A stretch of 64,000 nt of DNA, taken from NCBI RefSeq assembly GCF_003610895.1, contig NZ_MCAS01000018.1, positions 60,764 through 124,763 of the forward strand. The letters run 5' to 3'. Positions 43,782-52,607 of this stretch are shown here, in pieces (position 1 is the first letter of the stretch; each line of letters starts with the position of its first letter). A program made the translations under genes and the position numbers. The notes beneath the pieces were generated by a model. It was not told where the DNA came from. It saw only the letters and a list, made by a program, of their open reading frames with translations, and ran no database searches. The DNA comes from Paraburkholderia fungorum. Lineage in GTDB: Bacteria > Pseudomonadota > Gammaproteobacteria > Burkholderiales > Burkholderiaceae.

Positions 43782-44585
43782 CTAAATCCTCTCACAAACA
43801 ACATCAAACCTCACCAACTCCGTAGGCCCAAACGCATTACTGATAGCAACATCCGCGGCATCCCTCCCCCGCGCCATCAAAACCCGCCCCGTACGGGGCA
43901 CATTATTCCGCGGATCGAAGGTCTGCCAGCACCCACCGACATACGCCTCGAACCAGGCAGCAAAATCCATCGTCGAGTATGGCGGTTGCGTACCGACGTC
44001 GCTGATATACCCCGTGCAATATCGCGCCGGTATATTCATCGCCCGGCACAACGTCACCGCAAGATGCGCGAAATCCCGGCATACCCCCTTACGCTCCTGC
44101 CAGGCCTGCCACGCGGTCTTGGTCGAGCGTGCGAAATCGTAGCCAAACACGATGTGCTCGTGCACGTAGTTGCAAATCGCATCCACGCGCCCACGCCCGA
44201 GCGGCAGCTTGCCGAACGTCTGCCAGGCAAATTCGGATAACAGATCAGTTTCGCAATAGCGGCTGCCCAGCAGAAACACCAGCGAATCATCAGGCAACAC
44301 CTCCACCGCATGCTGCTCAGTCAACGGCGGCCGCCGTTCCGGCTCCGACGACACCTCGAGCACCGCGCTCGTCGACAACGCAAGCCGTCCCTGCGGCGCG
44401 ACGATGCGGCTGCACAAATTGCCGAAGCCGTCGCGATACTGACTGATCGGCACCGGCGGATCGACCGCCAGCAGATCCGCACTCAGCACGTCCTTCGCGT
44501 GCGAATAGTGCGTGTTCAACATCAGCATCATCGGCGTCGGTTGCACGCACTCATAGACCAGCTCGTAGCCAACGCGCAATTTCAT
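43782..44585 (-). CDS. Transglutaminase-like protein lacking the usual His
   Basis: A 267-residue protein with the N-terminal beta domain and transglutaminase core of the bacterial family. Cys169 is in KGVCRDFAHL and the Asp in TFDPRNN (224). The catalytic His normally found in HAWFEAY is replaced: the sequence reads DFAAWFEAY (Ala209). The C-terminal VLMARGRDAADVAISNAFGP TELVRFDVV is typical of a subfamily in which, as I recall, this position is often Ser or Ala, so it may be a shared trait rather than a mutation. Function unknown. It precedes, by about 100 bp, a second family member on the same strand. Confidence 0.85.
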   Translation of the reverse strand: MKLRVGYELVYECVQPTPMMLMLNTHYSHAKDVLSADLLAVDPPVPISQYRDGFGNLCSRIVAPQGRLALSTSAVLEVSSEPERRPPLTEQHAVEVLPDDSLVFLLGSRYCETDLLSEFAWQTFGKLPLGRGRVDAICNYVHEHIVFGYDFARSTKTAWQAWQERKGVCRDFAHLAVTLCRAMNIPARYCTGYISDVGTQPPYSTMDFAAWFEAYVGGCWQTFDPRNNVPRTGRVLMARGRDAADVAISNAFGPTELVRFDVVCERI

Positions 44586-44683
44586 TACGGCGCCCTCTTC
44601 CAGTTGATACGTTCAATGGACGCGTCCGGTGAGCAACCCGAGTTGACACCCTCAGCTAACACGCTCGATCTGTACAAACCCAT

Positions 44684-45586
44684 TCACCCTGCGGCTTGCC
44701 CGTCACTCGCTTTCGTCACGCTCACATCGACCTGCAGGCCGCGAAACGAGTGCGACGCGCCATGCCATGTGCCCCACAACGGCAGTGCCTGGTAGTAGTT
44801 CCATGCCACCGCCACCCGAATCAGATGGCGATTGCCAACGATGCTATTGGTCGGATCGAAATCGACCCAGCCGGCCCCGGGCAAATAAATCTGCAGCCAC
44901 GCATGCGTCGCACCGCCGCCCTGCGTCGCGTCATGCTCGGGCACGAACAGATAACCACTGACAAAGCGCGCCGCGAGACCGAGCGAGCGCACCGCGTCCA
45001 TCATCAGCACCGCAAAATCGCGGCAACTGCCGCTACGGTTGCGCAAGGTGTCACCGGGGCGGTTCACCCCCTTTTCCGTACGGCGCACATAGAAAAACGT
45101 GCTTTTTATCTCGAGCGTCATCGCGCGCAGTAACGCCATCGTGCCGCCAGTGCCGCTCTTGCTGCCCTGCACGGGAATGAAGCGGCGCGCCCACTCGTCC
45201 ACCTCGTTGTCCGGATACTGGCGGCTGCGCGCGTTCACGAGATCGGACGCTTCCTCGTTGGTGTACGCGAACGGCCAGCTCATCGCATACGGTTCGAGTG
45301 CATAGTCGGGCATGGGCGTTTCGAGGTGTTCGAGCGTCGCTTCGCTATCGAAGCGCAATTCACTCGCCTTGCCCGCGAAACTCGCCACCGCCACCGAGTT
45401 GTCGAACACGTCGTGCAGCCAGTGCAGCCGGGACGGCGTCGGCGTAATCACCAGTTGATTCGTGACGAGGCGCAAGTCGTGGCTGGCGCGCGGGCGGAAC
45501 ATCATCCGGTGTTCGCCGAACCGAACGGGTTCCGAGTAGCGGTAGACGCTGACGTGACGCACCGTGAAGCGCTGTGGCTCAGTCAT
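44684..45586 (-). CDS. Transglutaminase-like cysteine protease/amidase
   Basis: A 300-residue transglutaminase-fold protein with an intact triad: Cys188 (GSCRDFAVLMMDAVR), His228 (GATHAWLQIYLPG) and Asp244 (WVDFDPTNS). The N-terminal region (RHVSVYRYSEPVRFGEHRMM) is the beta-rich Bact_transglu_N domain. Members are thought to act as peptidases or amidases on peptide substrates; some sit beside circularly permuted ATP-grasp and alpha-E genes, not seen here. Start: ATG 45586 (MTEPQRF). Confidence 0.88.
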   Translation of the reverse strand: MTEPQRFTVRHVSVYRYSEPVRFGEHRMMFRPRASHDLRLVTNQLVITPTPSRLHWLHDVFDNSVAVASFAGKASELRFDSEATLEHLETPMPDYALEPYAMSWPFAYTNEEASDLVNARSRQYPDNEVDEWARRFIPVQGSKSGTGGTMALLRAMTLEIKSTFFYVRRTEKGVNRPGDTLRNRSGSCRDFAVLMMDAVRSLGLAARFVSGYLFVPEHDATQGGGATHAWLQIYLPGAGWVDFDPTNSIVGNRHLIRVAVAWNYYQALPLWGTWHGASHSFRGLQVDVSVTKASDGQAAG

Positions 45587-46014
45587 CCGACTGGCCGGTG
45601 GATGCAATTGGGTTCGTCCTGAGCATCACGTTCACGCTGATAAAACCCGCTGCCTCGGCAAGCGCCAGGCACCCGCCGCGGTTTGATCCTGAATGAGCCA
45701 CGACTTGGGTTGGGCGTGGTGGAATGCTGCCGGGTTCAGCATACACCCGCCATATTGGTTGAAATGACTCATTTGGCGACGGTGGCCGCGTGTACGGAAG
45801 TTATCAACAGAATCTGTTCGCAAATCTGTGCATAACTATCCGGCAAAACCGGCAAGCTCTTGATACGCCTGCTGTTTTTCCCGCCATATCGAACTTGGGC
45901 AAGCAAGGCGCCTGTCTGTGTCGTGCAGTGGTTGTCGTTGAGTGGTGGTCCTATCGCGACTGTAACCACATCTCACCACCGAATTCTCTCTGCCGCCCGC
46001 GGGCGTCAAGCATA
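45587..46014. other. 428-bp gene-free region
   Basis: No coding frame is credible here. The part around 45801-45835 is AT-richer than its surroundings and contains TTATCAACA and, inverted, TTATGCACA, resembling DnaA boxes; two sites alone are not an origin. It presumably carries the promoter of the transglutaminase pair, but I cannot point to a strong -35/-10. Confidence 0.4.
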
Positions 46015-47436
46015 TCAATCACGCACCGCGCCCGCCGCATGCTCGCGGCCGGCATCCAGTGAAGCCGCTGCGCCACGCGCTTCTTCGCGCCATTGCTGAC
46101 GCGAACGCACCATTCTCTGAACAGCGAGGCGCGCCATCTTCACCCAGCCCGACGGACGCGGGTCGGCGAGCATGCTAAGCGCACGTGCATAGTCGAGCGT
46201 GAGACCGGGCGTCCACGCCATCGTCGCGGCGCGTTTTCGCAATTGCGCGGCCACCCACAATTCCGGCGTTGCAATCACGCGCAAGAATGGCCGCCAGCCC
46301 CCCGCGCTCCCCCACACGCGTGCCGACGCACCTTCGATCGCCGCTTCCAGCGCACGCGAAACGCTGCTTGAACAATTGCGGTGCGTCAGGTTGTAGGTCG
46401 CGTCCTGACGATAGGTGTCCCAGAAACGGCGCAGCCGCACCGGATCGTAGTTGCGTATGCGCACCTGAACCGTCGACGGGCACCATGCTTTCGATTCGGT
46501 CGGATAGTCGGGCTGGAATAAACCGGGCACGTCGTTCTCTCGCGTCGCGCGCAGAAGCCGCGCGAAATCGTCGGGTGAACGATCGATCTCGACACCCGGA
46601 TACAAGCTGATATAGATGCCCTCAGGCGATTCGAGCGCGGCGTGTCCGGTCGAAATCACACCGTTACGATCCACCGCCGCGATGTAACGATCGACGATCA
46701 ACTGCCGCCGCGCCCCGCCTTTGGACGAGCCCACCGGCGTCCACACGTGCACGGTCAGCGCGTCTTCATCTGCGCTGGGCGGGCCGTCCCACTCAACCGC
46801 GCCCCGCCGGCCGGGAGCGAGCGCACTCGCGGCGGAATTGGCTGCATCAGCCGTTGCATCGTCCGAAGCAACCGCGGGATTCGACGCGAGACGCCGCACA
46901 CGCGTACTCAGCAAAATCATGTTCCAGCCGCCGAATATCAGGCCAAGGCCGAGACAGTACGGCACGGTGCCCACATAGTGCGTCGGATACGGTTGATAGA
47001 AGAAAACCGCCAGTGCGATTTCAACGCCCCCGCCGATCATCGCGAGCCGCCACGTGCGATAGCGCACGACCCTCGCGGAGACGATCTGCAGCAGACCGTC
47101 GGCCAGAAAGAGCGTGCCGAAGATCATCGACAGAATGAAGTTGCCGTGATGATGACCAACGAGAATCAGCGCCGCCGCAAAGCAGAATGCGAAGCCCTTT
47201 ACATAGCGCAGCGTGCGTTGCCCGCCCATGCCGGTCCAGGCGACGGCCAGCGTGGCGAGCCCTTCGAGCAGCAGCAATACAGCGAACGGCGTGATCGGAA
47301 AATAGAGCGCGCTATCGAGTGCGTCGATGAAAACGACCACGCCGAGCACCAGGCTCACCCAGCCGACCAACTGCAGCGAGCGCCAGCGCGTGCGCAGATA
47401 ATCGACACCCAGCAGGATCATAACCAGTCGAACCAT
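46015..47436 (-). CDS. DUF308/HdeD-like membrane domain fused to putative His/Cys hydrolase
   Basis: A 473-residue two-part protein. Residues ~1-180 form six membrane helices in DUF308/HdeD style (SLVLGVVVFIDALDSALYFP, SMIFGTLFLADGLLQI). After an Ala-rich linker (about 190-215) comes a soluble domain with His265 in STGHAALE and Cys355 in YNLTHRNCSSSVSRALE. A His before a Cys that opens a helix is the order in circularly permuted NlpC/P60-like papain folds, so I infer a thiol hydrolase or acyltransferase held at the inner membrane. No biochemical function is established. ATG 47436 has GGAG 8 nt upstream. Confidence 0.75.
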   Translation of the reverse strand: MVRLVMILLGVDYLRTRWRSLQLVGWVSLVLGVVVFIDALDSALYFPITPFAVLLLLEGLATLAVAWTGMGGQRTLRYVKGFAFCFAAALILVGHHHGNFILSMIFGTLFLADGLLQIVSARVVRYRTWRLAMIGGGVEIALAVFFYQPYPTHYVGTVPYCLGLGLIFGGWNMILLSTRVRRLASNPAVASDDATADAANSAASALAPGRRGAVEWDGPPSADEDALTVHVWTPVGSSKGGARRQLIVDRYIAAVDRNGVISTGHAALESPEGIYISLYPGVEIDRSPDDFARLLRATRENDVPGLFQPDYPTESKAWCPSTVQVRIRNYDPVRLRRFWDTYRQDATYNLTHRNCSSSVSRALEAAIEGASARVWGSAGGWRPFLRVIATPELWVAAQLRKRAATMAWTPGLTLDYARALSMLADPRPSGWVKMARLAVQRMVRSRQQWREEARGAAASLDAGREHAAGAVRD

Positions 47437-47646
47437 CGCCAACTCTCCGTGATCGATGCGTCTTTCTGGTCCTAATCTTACCCATATTCAGGGTGATGAC
47501 GTTGCCGGTCCCACTATGGCGATGGTCCGCATGCGGCGACGCTGCCACCCGGCGCCACCAAGCGAATGCGCGAGTTGCATCAAGCGCCGGCGCCGCTTGC
47601 CCGCAGCGAGATCCCTGCTAGCGAACCTCACGCAGCACGACGTGGC

Positions 47647-48570
47647 TCAGGCCGCCGCGGCTTGCGGCATCGCCTCGCCCTGCTCGCTGCCCAACGCGTC
47701 GAGCAGATCACACAGCATGCGGTCGAGTTCGGCGGTCATCAGCGTGAAGTCGGAATCGAAGCGTTCGTCGTCGTTCTGCGCGGTCGGGTCGCTCGCTTCC
47801 TTGAGAACGTCGAGCGGTGCGATACGCTTGATCGTGAGCGTTGGCGTCAGCACGAACGACACACGATCTTTCCACGTCATCGCAAGCCGCATGCATTGTT
47901 TGCCGGCCTCGATATGACGACGCATATCTTCGGCGTCCAAAGTATGTCCAACGTAGCGCACCGTTGCATTACCTTCCGCCGGCGAGCGCAATTCGGTGTC
48001 CTGGTCGAGCGTGAAGCCTGCGGGACCTTCACCGGAGAGCAACCACTCGGTCATTGCCGCAACCGGCGACTGCGTGACGCGCACGGTACCGAGCGGCAAT
48101 TGATCGATCGACTTCACCAGCAGGCCACGCACTTCGTCGGCAACCGCCTGCGAGCCCGCATCGATCACGAGCCAACCGTTCCGGGTATCGATCCACACAC
48201 GCGTGTCGCGGCGAATGCTGAAGGCGCGCGGCAGCAGTTCATCGGTCACCTGTTCCTTGAGTTCGCGCATCTGCTTGCGGCCGGGTTTGAAGCCTTGTTG
48301 CTCTTCAAGTTCGAGCGCGCGCGCCTTGGTTACCTGCGTGACGACCGAAGCCGGCAACAGTTTCTTTTCGGCGCGAAACACCAGCAGCATCTGGCCATTG
48401 AGCGAGTACACCAGCGCGTCGTTGTCGCGCGGCGACGCCCAGCCGTGGCTTTGCATCTCGACGCTGTTGCCGGGCGCGAACGCGCACGGCGCAAGCCATT
48501 TCTCGATTTGTTCGGGGGTGACGGACCACGGAGCGGGGAGACGGTGCAGCTGAAGGTTTTTGAACCACAT
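47647..48570 (-). CDS. rdgC: Recombination-associated protein RdgC
   Basis: A 307-residue RdgC, a ring-shaped dimer that binds double-stranded DNA and limits RecA access. The start MWFKNLQLHRLPAPW is the classic opening; ALVYSLNGQMLLVFRAEKKLLPASVV, KQMRELKEQVTDELLPRAFSI, LVIDAGSQAVADEV and DSDFTLMTAELDRMLCDLLDALG follow. Length is as usual. The 210-bp gap on its 3' side holds nothing notable. Confidence 0.95.
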   Translation of the reverse strand: MWFKNLQLHRLPAPWSVTPEQIEKWLAPCAFAPGNSVEMQSHGWASPRDNDALVYSLNGQMLLVFRAEKKLLPASVVTQVTKARALELEEQQGFKPGRKQMRELKEQVTDELLPRAFSIRRDTRVWIDTRNGWLVIDAGSQAVADEVRGLLVKSIDQLPLGTVRVTQSPVAAMTEWLLSGEGPAGFTLDQDTELRSPAEGNATVRYVGHTLDAEDMRRHIEAGKQCMRLAMTWKDRVSFVLTPTLTIKRIAPLDVLKEASDPTAQNDDERFDSDFTLMTAELDRMLCDLLDALGSEQGEAMPQAAAA

Positions 48571-48737
48571 GGGCGAGGTCTTGTACGGGCAAAGCGCGTC
48601 ATTCTATCTGACGCGGCGAGGATGGCGTGGTCAGACACGTACCCTGCACGCCCCGTGCCGGAATAGGGTCAGCGCAAACGTGGTTTTCGCTTTGCGTTCA
48701 AATCACCTAGACTTTTCAGGAGGCGCGTGACATAGAC

Positions 48738-48742
48738 GGAGG
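48738..48742 (+). promoter_or_regulatory. Strong Shine-Dalgarno for the 106-residue protein gene
   Basis: GGAGG lies 5 nt before the ATG at 48748 and fixes the start of this small gene, which otherwise has no family match to guide it. Confidence 0.75.
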
Positions 48743-48747
48743 CGGCC

Positions 48748-49068
48748 ATGGCCGATGAAACCGCACCCTGGCGGATCGTGGAGTACGAGGGTTTCGAAAT
48801 TCACGTAGCACCGTTTCTGAAGAACCCGCCCGACGAGTCGAAGCCTTCAGCCAGGCCCGATAGCCGCTGCACGTATGTCGGTTACGTGTGCCATCCTGGC
48901 GCCGATCCGGCCATTCCCGGACATTCGGTGCCGTTCCATGCGGACGGCGAAGAAAGCTTCGCCAGCGTCGAAGATGCGCTCTACGAAGGCATCCATGTAG
49001 GGCGCAGCATCGTCGACGGCACACACCCGGATTTAACGGTGTTGCCGCTGGTGACAGGCGGCGTGTAG
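48748..49068 (+). CDS. Conserved-looking small protein of unknown function
   Basis: A 106-residue acidic soluble protein. Features: an N-terminal beta-rich start (WRIVEYEGFEIHVAPFL), two cysteines (SRCTYVGYVCHPG), VPFHADGEESFASVEDALYEGIHVGRSIVDG, which looks like a strand followed by a helix, and LTVLPLVTGGV at the end. The strong Shine-Dalgarno and codon use support a real gene. I do not recognise the family. It is alone on its strand between rdgC and the glycosyltransferases. Confidence 0.75.
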   Translation: MADETAPWRIVEYEGFEIHVAPFLKNPPDESKPSARPDSRCTYVGYVCHPGADPAIPGHSVPFHADGEESFASVEDALYEGIHVGRSIVDGTHPDLTVLPLVTGGV

Positions 49069-49078
49069 CGCGCCCGCT

Positions 49079-49924
49079 TCAGCTGAACGCACGCTTGATG
49101 CGCGACTTGAGCAGGGCGCGCCGCAAGCGGCTGGTCTGCTCGGGTTCGCCGACCGCCTGCGCACCTTCCACCGCCGTGCCGCGGCGCAGAAAATAACGAT
49201 CGAAGGTAGCCTGCGTCATGCCCCATTTGTTCAGGAACTGACGGCGCCCATCGTTCTTGACGACCTTGCCGGTGCTCTTCTGCTGGAAGTGATAAACCAG
49301 ACTGTCACCAACGCCGAGGAACACGCGGCAACCGGCGTCCCATAGTTTCATCGAAAAGTCGTTGTCGCTGCTCATGCCGGGGCTCAGTTCGCTGCTATAG
49401 CCGCCGAGCTTGTACCACCAGTCGCGATGCACGAGCGTGGGCGGCCACGTGGCGCCACGCCAGTCGGCGCGCACGAGTTTCGGCGTTGCGGCCACCAGCT
49501 CGTCGGCGCGGAAGTTTTCCACGTCGCGGCCAAAGTTCTGCACGACAACGCATGGATTGCCGGAGTCGACCGGTTCGACCATCGTGCCGGACAACATGAA
49601 CAGATTGTCGGCCGGCATCTGCGCGAGACGCTTCGCGAGCGCGTCGTCCCAGCCGGGGCAGCAGTACATGTCGTCGTTCATGTAGACGATATAGTCCTGC
49701 GTGGCGCGCGCCGCCGCGATGTTGACCGCGTGGCAGATGCCGATGTTACCGGGCGATGCCGTGTGTTCGATACCCTCTTCGCGCACCCAGGCCAGTGTGC
49801 CGTCCGAACCGTCGTTCACGTGCACGATGATCTGATGCGTATGCGTGGAATGACGCCGCAGGCTTTCGATCACGAGCCGCAGGTAGGGCAGATTGTTCCA
49901 GGTCGGGATGATGATTGAGAACAT
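49079..49924 (-). CDS. GT2-family glycosyltransferase (copy A)
   Basis: A 281-residue GT-A fold transferase: MFSIIIPTWNNLPYLRLVIE opens the nucleotide-sugar site, HVNDGSDGTLAWV follows, and VYMNDDMYCCPGWD carries the DDx metal motif (DXD equivalent). SSDNDFSMKLWDAGCRVFLG is the acceptor-side ED-type motif. No membrane segment. It probably adds a sugar to LPS core or O-antigen. It is a clear paralogue of the gene at 50029, with the same order of motifs and a basic C-terminal tail. Confidence 0.88.
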   Translation of the reverse strand: MFSIIIPTWNNLPYLRLVIESLRRHSTHTHQIIVHVNDGSDGTLAWVREEGIEHTASPGNIGICHAVNIAAARATQDYIVYMNDDMYCCPGWDDALAKRLAQMPADNLFMLSGTMVEPVDSGNPCVVVQNFGRDVENFRADELVAATPKLVRADWRGATWPPTLVHRDWWYKLGGYSSELSPGMSSDNDFSMKLWDAGCRVFLGVGDSLVYHFQQKSTGKVVKNDGRRQFLNKWGMTQATFDRYFLRRGTAVEGAQAVGEPEQTSRLRRALLKSRIKRAFS

Positions 49925-50028
49925 CGAATACGTTTTTCCGTGGTGATTGTCCGCGCGAGCCGTTCGCGCCTGTCAACGGCTGCGCGGATCGGTTGCCGCG
50001 GGTTGTGATACGCGGCGGGCTTTTCAGC

Positions 50029-50949
50029 CTAGTTATCCCTCTTGCCGCCGAACGGCTTCATGAACGTCAGCTTCGCGGGCAAGTCCGGCTCCCAGCCTTC
50101 CAGATCCTCGAACGGATAACGGCCGAGCGCATAGAGTACCCGCTTGAAGCGGCTTTTGAACGGCGCGCGCGGAATATTCGGCAGAGAACCCGCCTCGGCC
50201 GAAGCCGTCCGCCGGATGTAGTCGCGATTGAAGTCGCGCTGCAAAATGCCCCACTTCATCAGAAACTCGCGGCCACCACGATTGCGGCGGATGCGGCCGG
50301 TGGATTTGCAGCCGAAATGATAGATGCGGCTCGCGCCCACCGAGCGGAACACCCGGCAACCGACGAGCCACAGCTTCATCAGGAAGTCGTCGTCGCTGCT
50401 CATGCCGGGGCCGAACTCGATGCTGTAGCCACCCACTGCATGCCACAACTGGCGGCTCACCAGCATCGGCTGCAAGGCGACGCCGTCGCGATCGGCCGAC
50501 TTCATGCCGGCGGTGTAGGCGAGCAGGCCCGCTTCGTCGAAGTTTTCGGGGCCGGTGCCGAAGTCGGCAGCGGTCACGTTTACATTACCGGTGTCGGTCG
50601 GCTCGATCAGCGTCGAGGACAGATACGCGCACGAATGGCCAAGCCCGCGCAAGCTCGTATCGAAGGCGAGATCCCAGCCCGGCGTGCAGAACATATCGTC
50701 GTTCAGGAACAGGATCCAGTCGCGCGTGGCGAGCCGCGCCACATCGTTCAATGCGAGACAGACGCCGACGTTGCCCGTGCTCCACGTGTGCTGGATCCCT
50801 TCCGAGCGGACCCATTCCAGCGTGCCGTCGCTGCCGTCGTTCACATGCACGATGATCTCGTGATCGAACGCCGAATGACGGCGGATGCTGTCGATGCACA
50901 GTTTCAGGTACGGCAGGTTGTTCCAGCTCGGGATCAGGATACTGAACAT
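50029..50949 (-). CDS. GT2-family glycosyltransferase (copy B)
   Basis: A 306-residue paralogue of the preceding enzyme: MFSILIPSWNNLPYLKLCID, HVNDGSDGTLEWVRSEGI, LFLNDDMFCTPGWD and SSDDDFLMKLWLVGCRVFRS. The ATG at 50949 matches copy A. It lies 16 bp downstream of the O-antigen ligase gene on the same strand, so ligase, copy B and copy A likely form one operon for surface polysaccharide assembly. Confidence 0.88.
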   Translation of the reverse strand: MFSILIPSWNNLPYLKLCIDSIRRHSAFDHEIIVHVNDGSDGTLEWVRSEGIQHTWSTGNVGVCLALNDVARLATRDWILFLNDDMFCTPGWDLAFDTSLRGLGHSCAYLSSTLIEPTDTGNVNVTAADFGTGPENFDEAGLLAYTAGMKSADRDGVALQPMLVSRQLWHAVGGYSIEFGPGMSSDDDFLMKLWLVGCRVFRSVGASRIYHFGCKSTGRIRRNRGGREFLMKWGILQRDFNRDYIRRTASAEAGSLPNIPRAPFKSRFKRVLYALGRYPFEDLEGWEPDLPAKLTFMKPFGGKRDN

Positions 50950-50965
50950 GAGGGGATGACGATTC

Positions 50966-52300
50966 TCATTGAGTGGGAGTGCGCTGCGCGCGCACGGCGA
51001 CACGGTCCGCCTGCCTGCCGGAGTGAGCGCCGCCGTTCCTGTCCGCATACGCGGAGGCAGCCGCCAGGATCGCGATCACAGTGGCATAGAAAGATACGGT
51101 TATCTTCAGATCGAACGTTTCGACCGTCAGACCGAAAATCCAGAAAGATACGACAAACGTCAGCCCCATCAGCGCGGCCCGGCGAGCCGGGTCGGTCGGC
51201 GCGGCAAGCCGCCGCCAGAAGAGCACGCCCGGCACGACATAGATGGCCAGCACGGCAAGTCCGCCGATGATGCCGTAATCGGTCATGTACGCGAGTATCT
51301 GGTTGTGAGCTTCGCCCCGGCCAAACTGCGCAGCAGAAGGCGTGAGCAGCCCCGAATCGGCAAACGACTGCATGCTGTTGCGAAAGCCGTCGGCGCCGAG
51401 CCCGAGCAGCGGATGGCTCGCGACGATGCGCCCCGCTGCCTCGTAAAGCTGCAAACGGATGCCCAGCGACGTGTCCTTGTTGCCATGCGTGTATTGCACC
51501 GCGTCTGACGAAAGATCGCCGACGCGGTCGCGAGCAGTCGGCGAAAACACGTACACACCGGCCAGAATCGCGACGATCGCAAGCGGCAGCAGCACCTTCC
51601 ATTTGCGCGACTTGCCGCGGCTGCGCAAGTAAAGAGTCATCGCGGCCACCACCGGGATCGCCACCCAGCCGCCACGCGAGCCGGTGATCAGCGAGGCGGA
51701 CAAGCCCGCAAAAAGGCCTGCCACCTTGATGGCGCGCACGAGCAGCCGGTCCTTGCGCCACCAGTTCAGCGAGAGGATGGACAGCGCCCCCATCGCCAGC
51801 GCGATATCGCCGAAGTGAATCGGGTTCAGGAACTGGTTGCTGAGCCGGCCGAGTCCCCAGTCGCGTGGCGCAATCAACAGCACGCCGAGCGACGCGAGAC
51901 CGGCAAACGCGAACGACAGATCGGCCCATGCAAGGGTGCTCGGCAAAGCACGCCGCAACACGAGGAATACCGGCACGGTGGCAAAGAAACGGGAAGGCGA
52001 ATCGAACTCGTTGGCGACGACTTTGCCGTGCCATACGCCGCCAAGCAGCACGACAAGCACCGGACTCGCCATGGCGACACACAGCACCAGATCGGTGCTG
52101 TCCCACTGAAACGGCTGCAGGCCGGTCCAGGCTTTCGGCAGGGCCAGCAAGGCAAGCGAAACAACCACGGCCGCGATCGACAACGCGCTGCCAGCACCGT
52201 GTATCAGCAAGGTGGCCGACGGGTACGTAAGCAGAAATAACGCTGGTAGCAGGCTTCGTGAGTGGACGCTCAGGGAAGATTTATTTGCGGGCGTCGACAT
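50966..52300 (-). CDS. O-antigen ligase/Wzy-like membrane protein
   Basis: A 444-residue polytopic protein with about 12 helices and a large periplasmic loop (about 255-340) containing GIRLQLYEAAGRIVASHPLLGLGADGFRN and a loop-end GRGEAHNQILAYMTDYGIIG. This Wzy_C/O-antigen-ligase pattern, with Arg in the loop and the HN motif, marks WaaL ligases and related polymerases. It would join O-antigen (or another undecaprenyl-linked glycan) to lipid A-core. WaaL and Wzy cannot be separated by motif here. No Shine-Dalgarno is obvious at the ATG. Confidence 0.85.
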   Translation of the reverse strand: MSTPANKSSLSVHSRSLLPALFLLTYPSATLLIHGAGSALSIAAVVVSLALLALPKAWTGLQPFQWDSTDLVLCVAMASPVLVVLLGGVWHGKVVANEFDSPSRFFATVPVFLVLRRALPSTLAWADLSFAFAGLASLGVLLIAPRDWGLGRLSNQFLNPIHFGDIALAMGALSILSLNWWRKDRLLVRAIKVAGLFAGLSASLITGSRGGWVAIPVVAAMTLYLRSRGKSRKWKVLLPLAIVAILAGVYVFSPTARDRVGDLSSDAVQYTHGNKDTSLGIRLQLYEAAGRIVASHPLLGLGADGFRNSMQSFADSGLLTPSAAQFGRGEAHNQILAYMTDYGIIGGLAVLAIYVVPGVLFWRRLAAPTDPARRAALMGLTFVVSFWIFGLTVETFDLKITVSFYATVIAILAAASAYADRNGGAHSGRQADRVAVRAQRTPTQ

Positions 52301-52607
52301 GTCTGATGAATTTAACCGCCCGCCGCGACAATTGCCGCGCGCGACCGGGTTTGGAGGCTGCTGTATTGTACCGGGTTCCCGTCCTTATCTGATTAATGCG
52401 GCGGCGCCGGTACCCCCGCCACGGACAATGGCGCTCGCGCCTCGACGCGTTAAGACTCGCGCCGGAAGCTGCTCGAAAGCATGTAAGCGTCTGCTGGTAC
52501 CATACTGGCCACACGCGGGCCACGCCCCGCCGCAGCGGGTGGCCGGCCCTGGTGCACCGCAACACCACGCCGGCAGAGACCCAGAATTTCCCCCTGGCAG
52601 CCAAACA
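52301..52607. other. 307-bp divergent region without a gene
   Basis: The region lies between the O-antigen ligase gene (minus) and the GT9 gene (plus). Open frames here are GC-driven extensions. I see no strong promoter or hairpin. An in-frame extension of the GT9 frame reaches back to 52212 but lacks any family similarity. Confidence 0.4.

Noticed and set aside
45801..45835. Two DnaA-box-like 9-mers (TTATCAACA and inverted TTATGCACA)
   Set aside because: Only two imperfect boxes, no dnaA, dnaN or parAB nearby and no AT-rich unwinding element, so no evidence for an origin.
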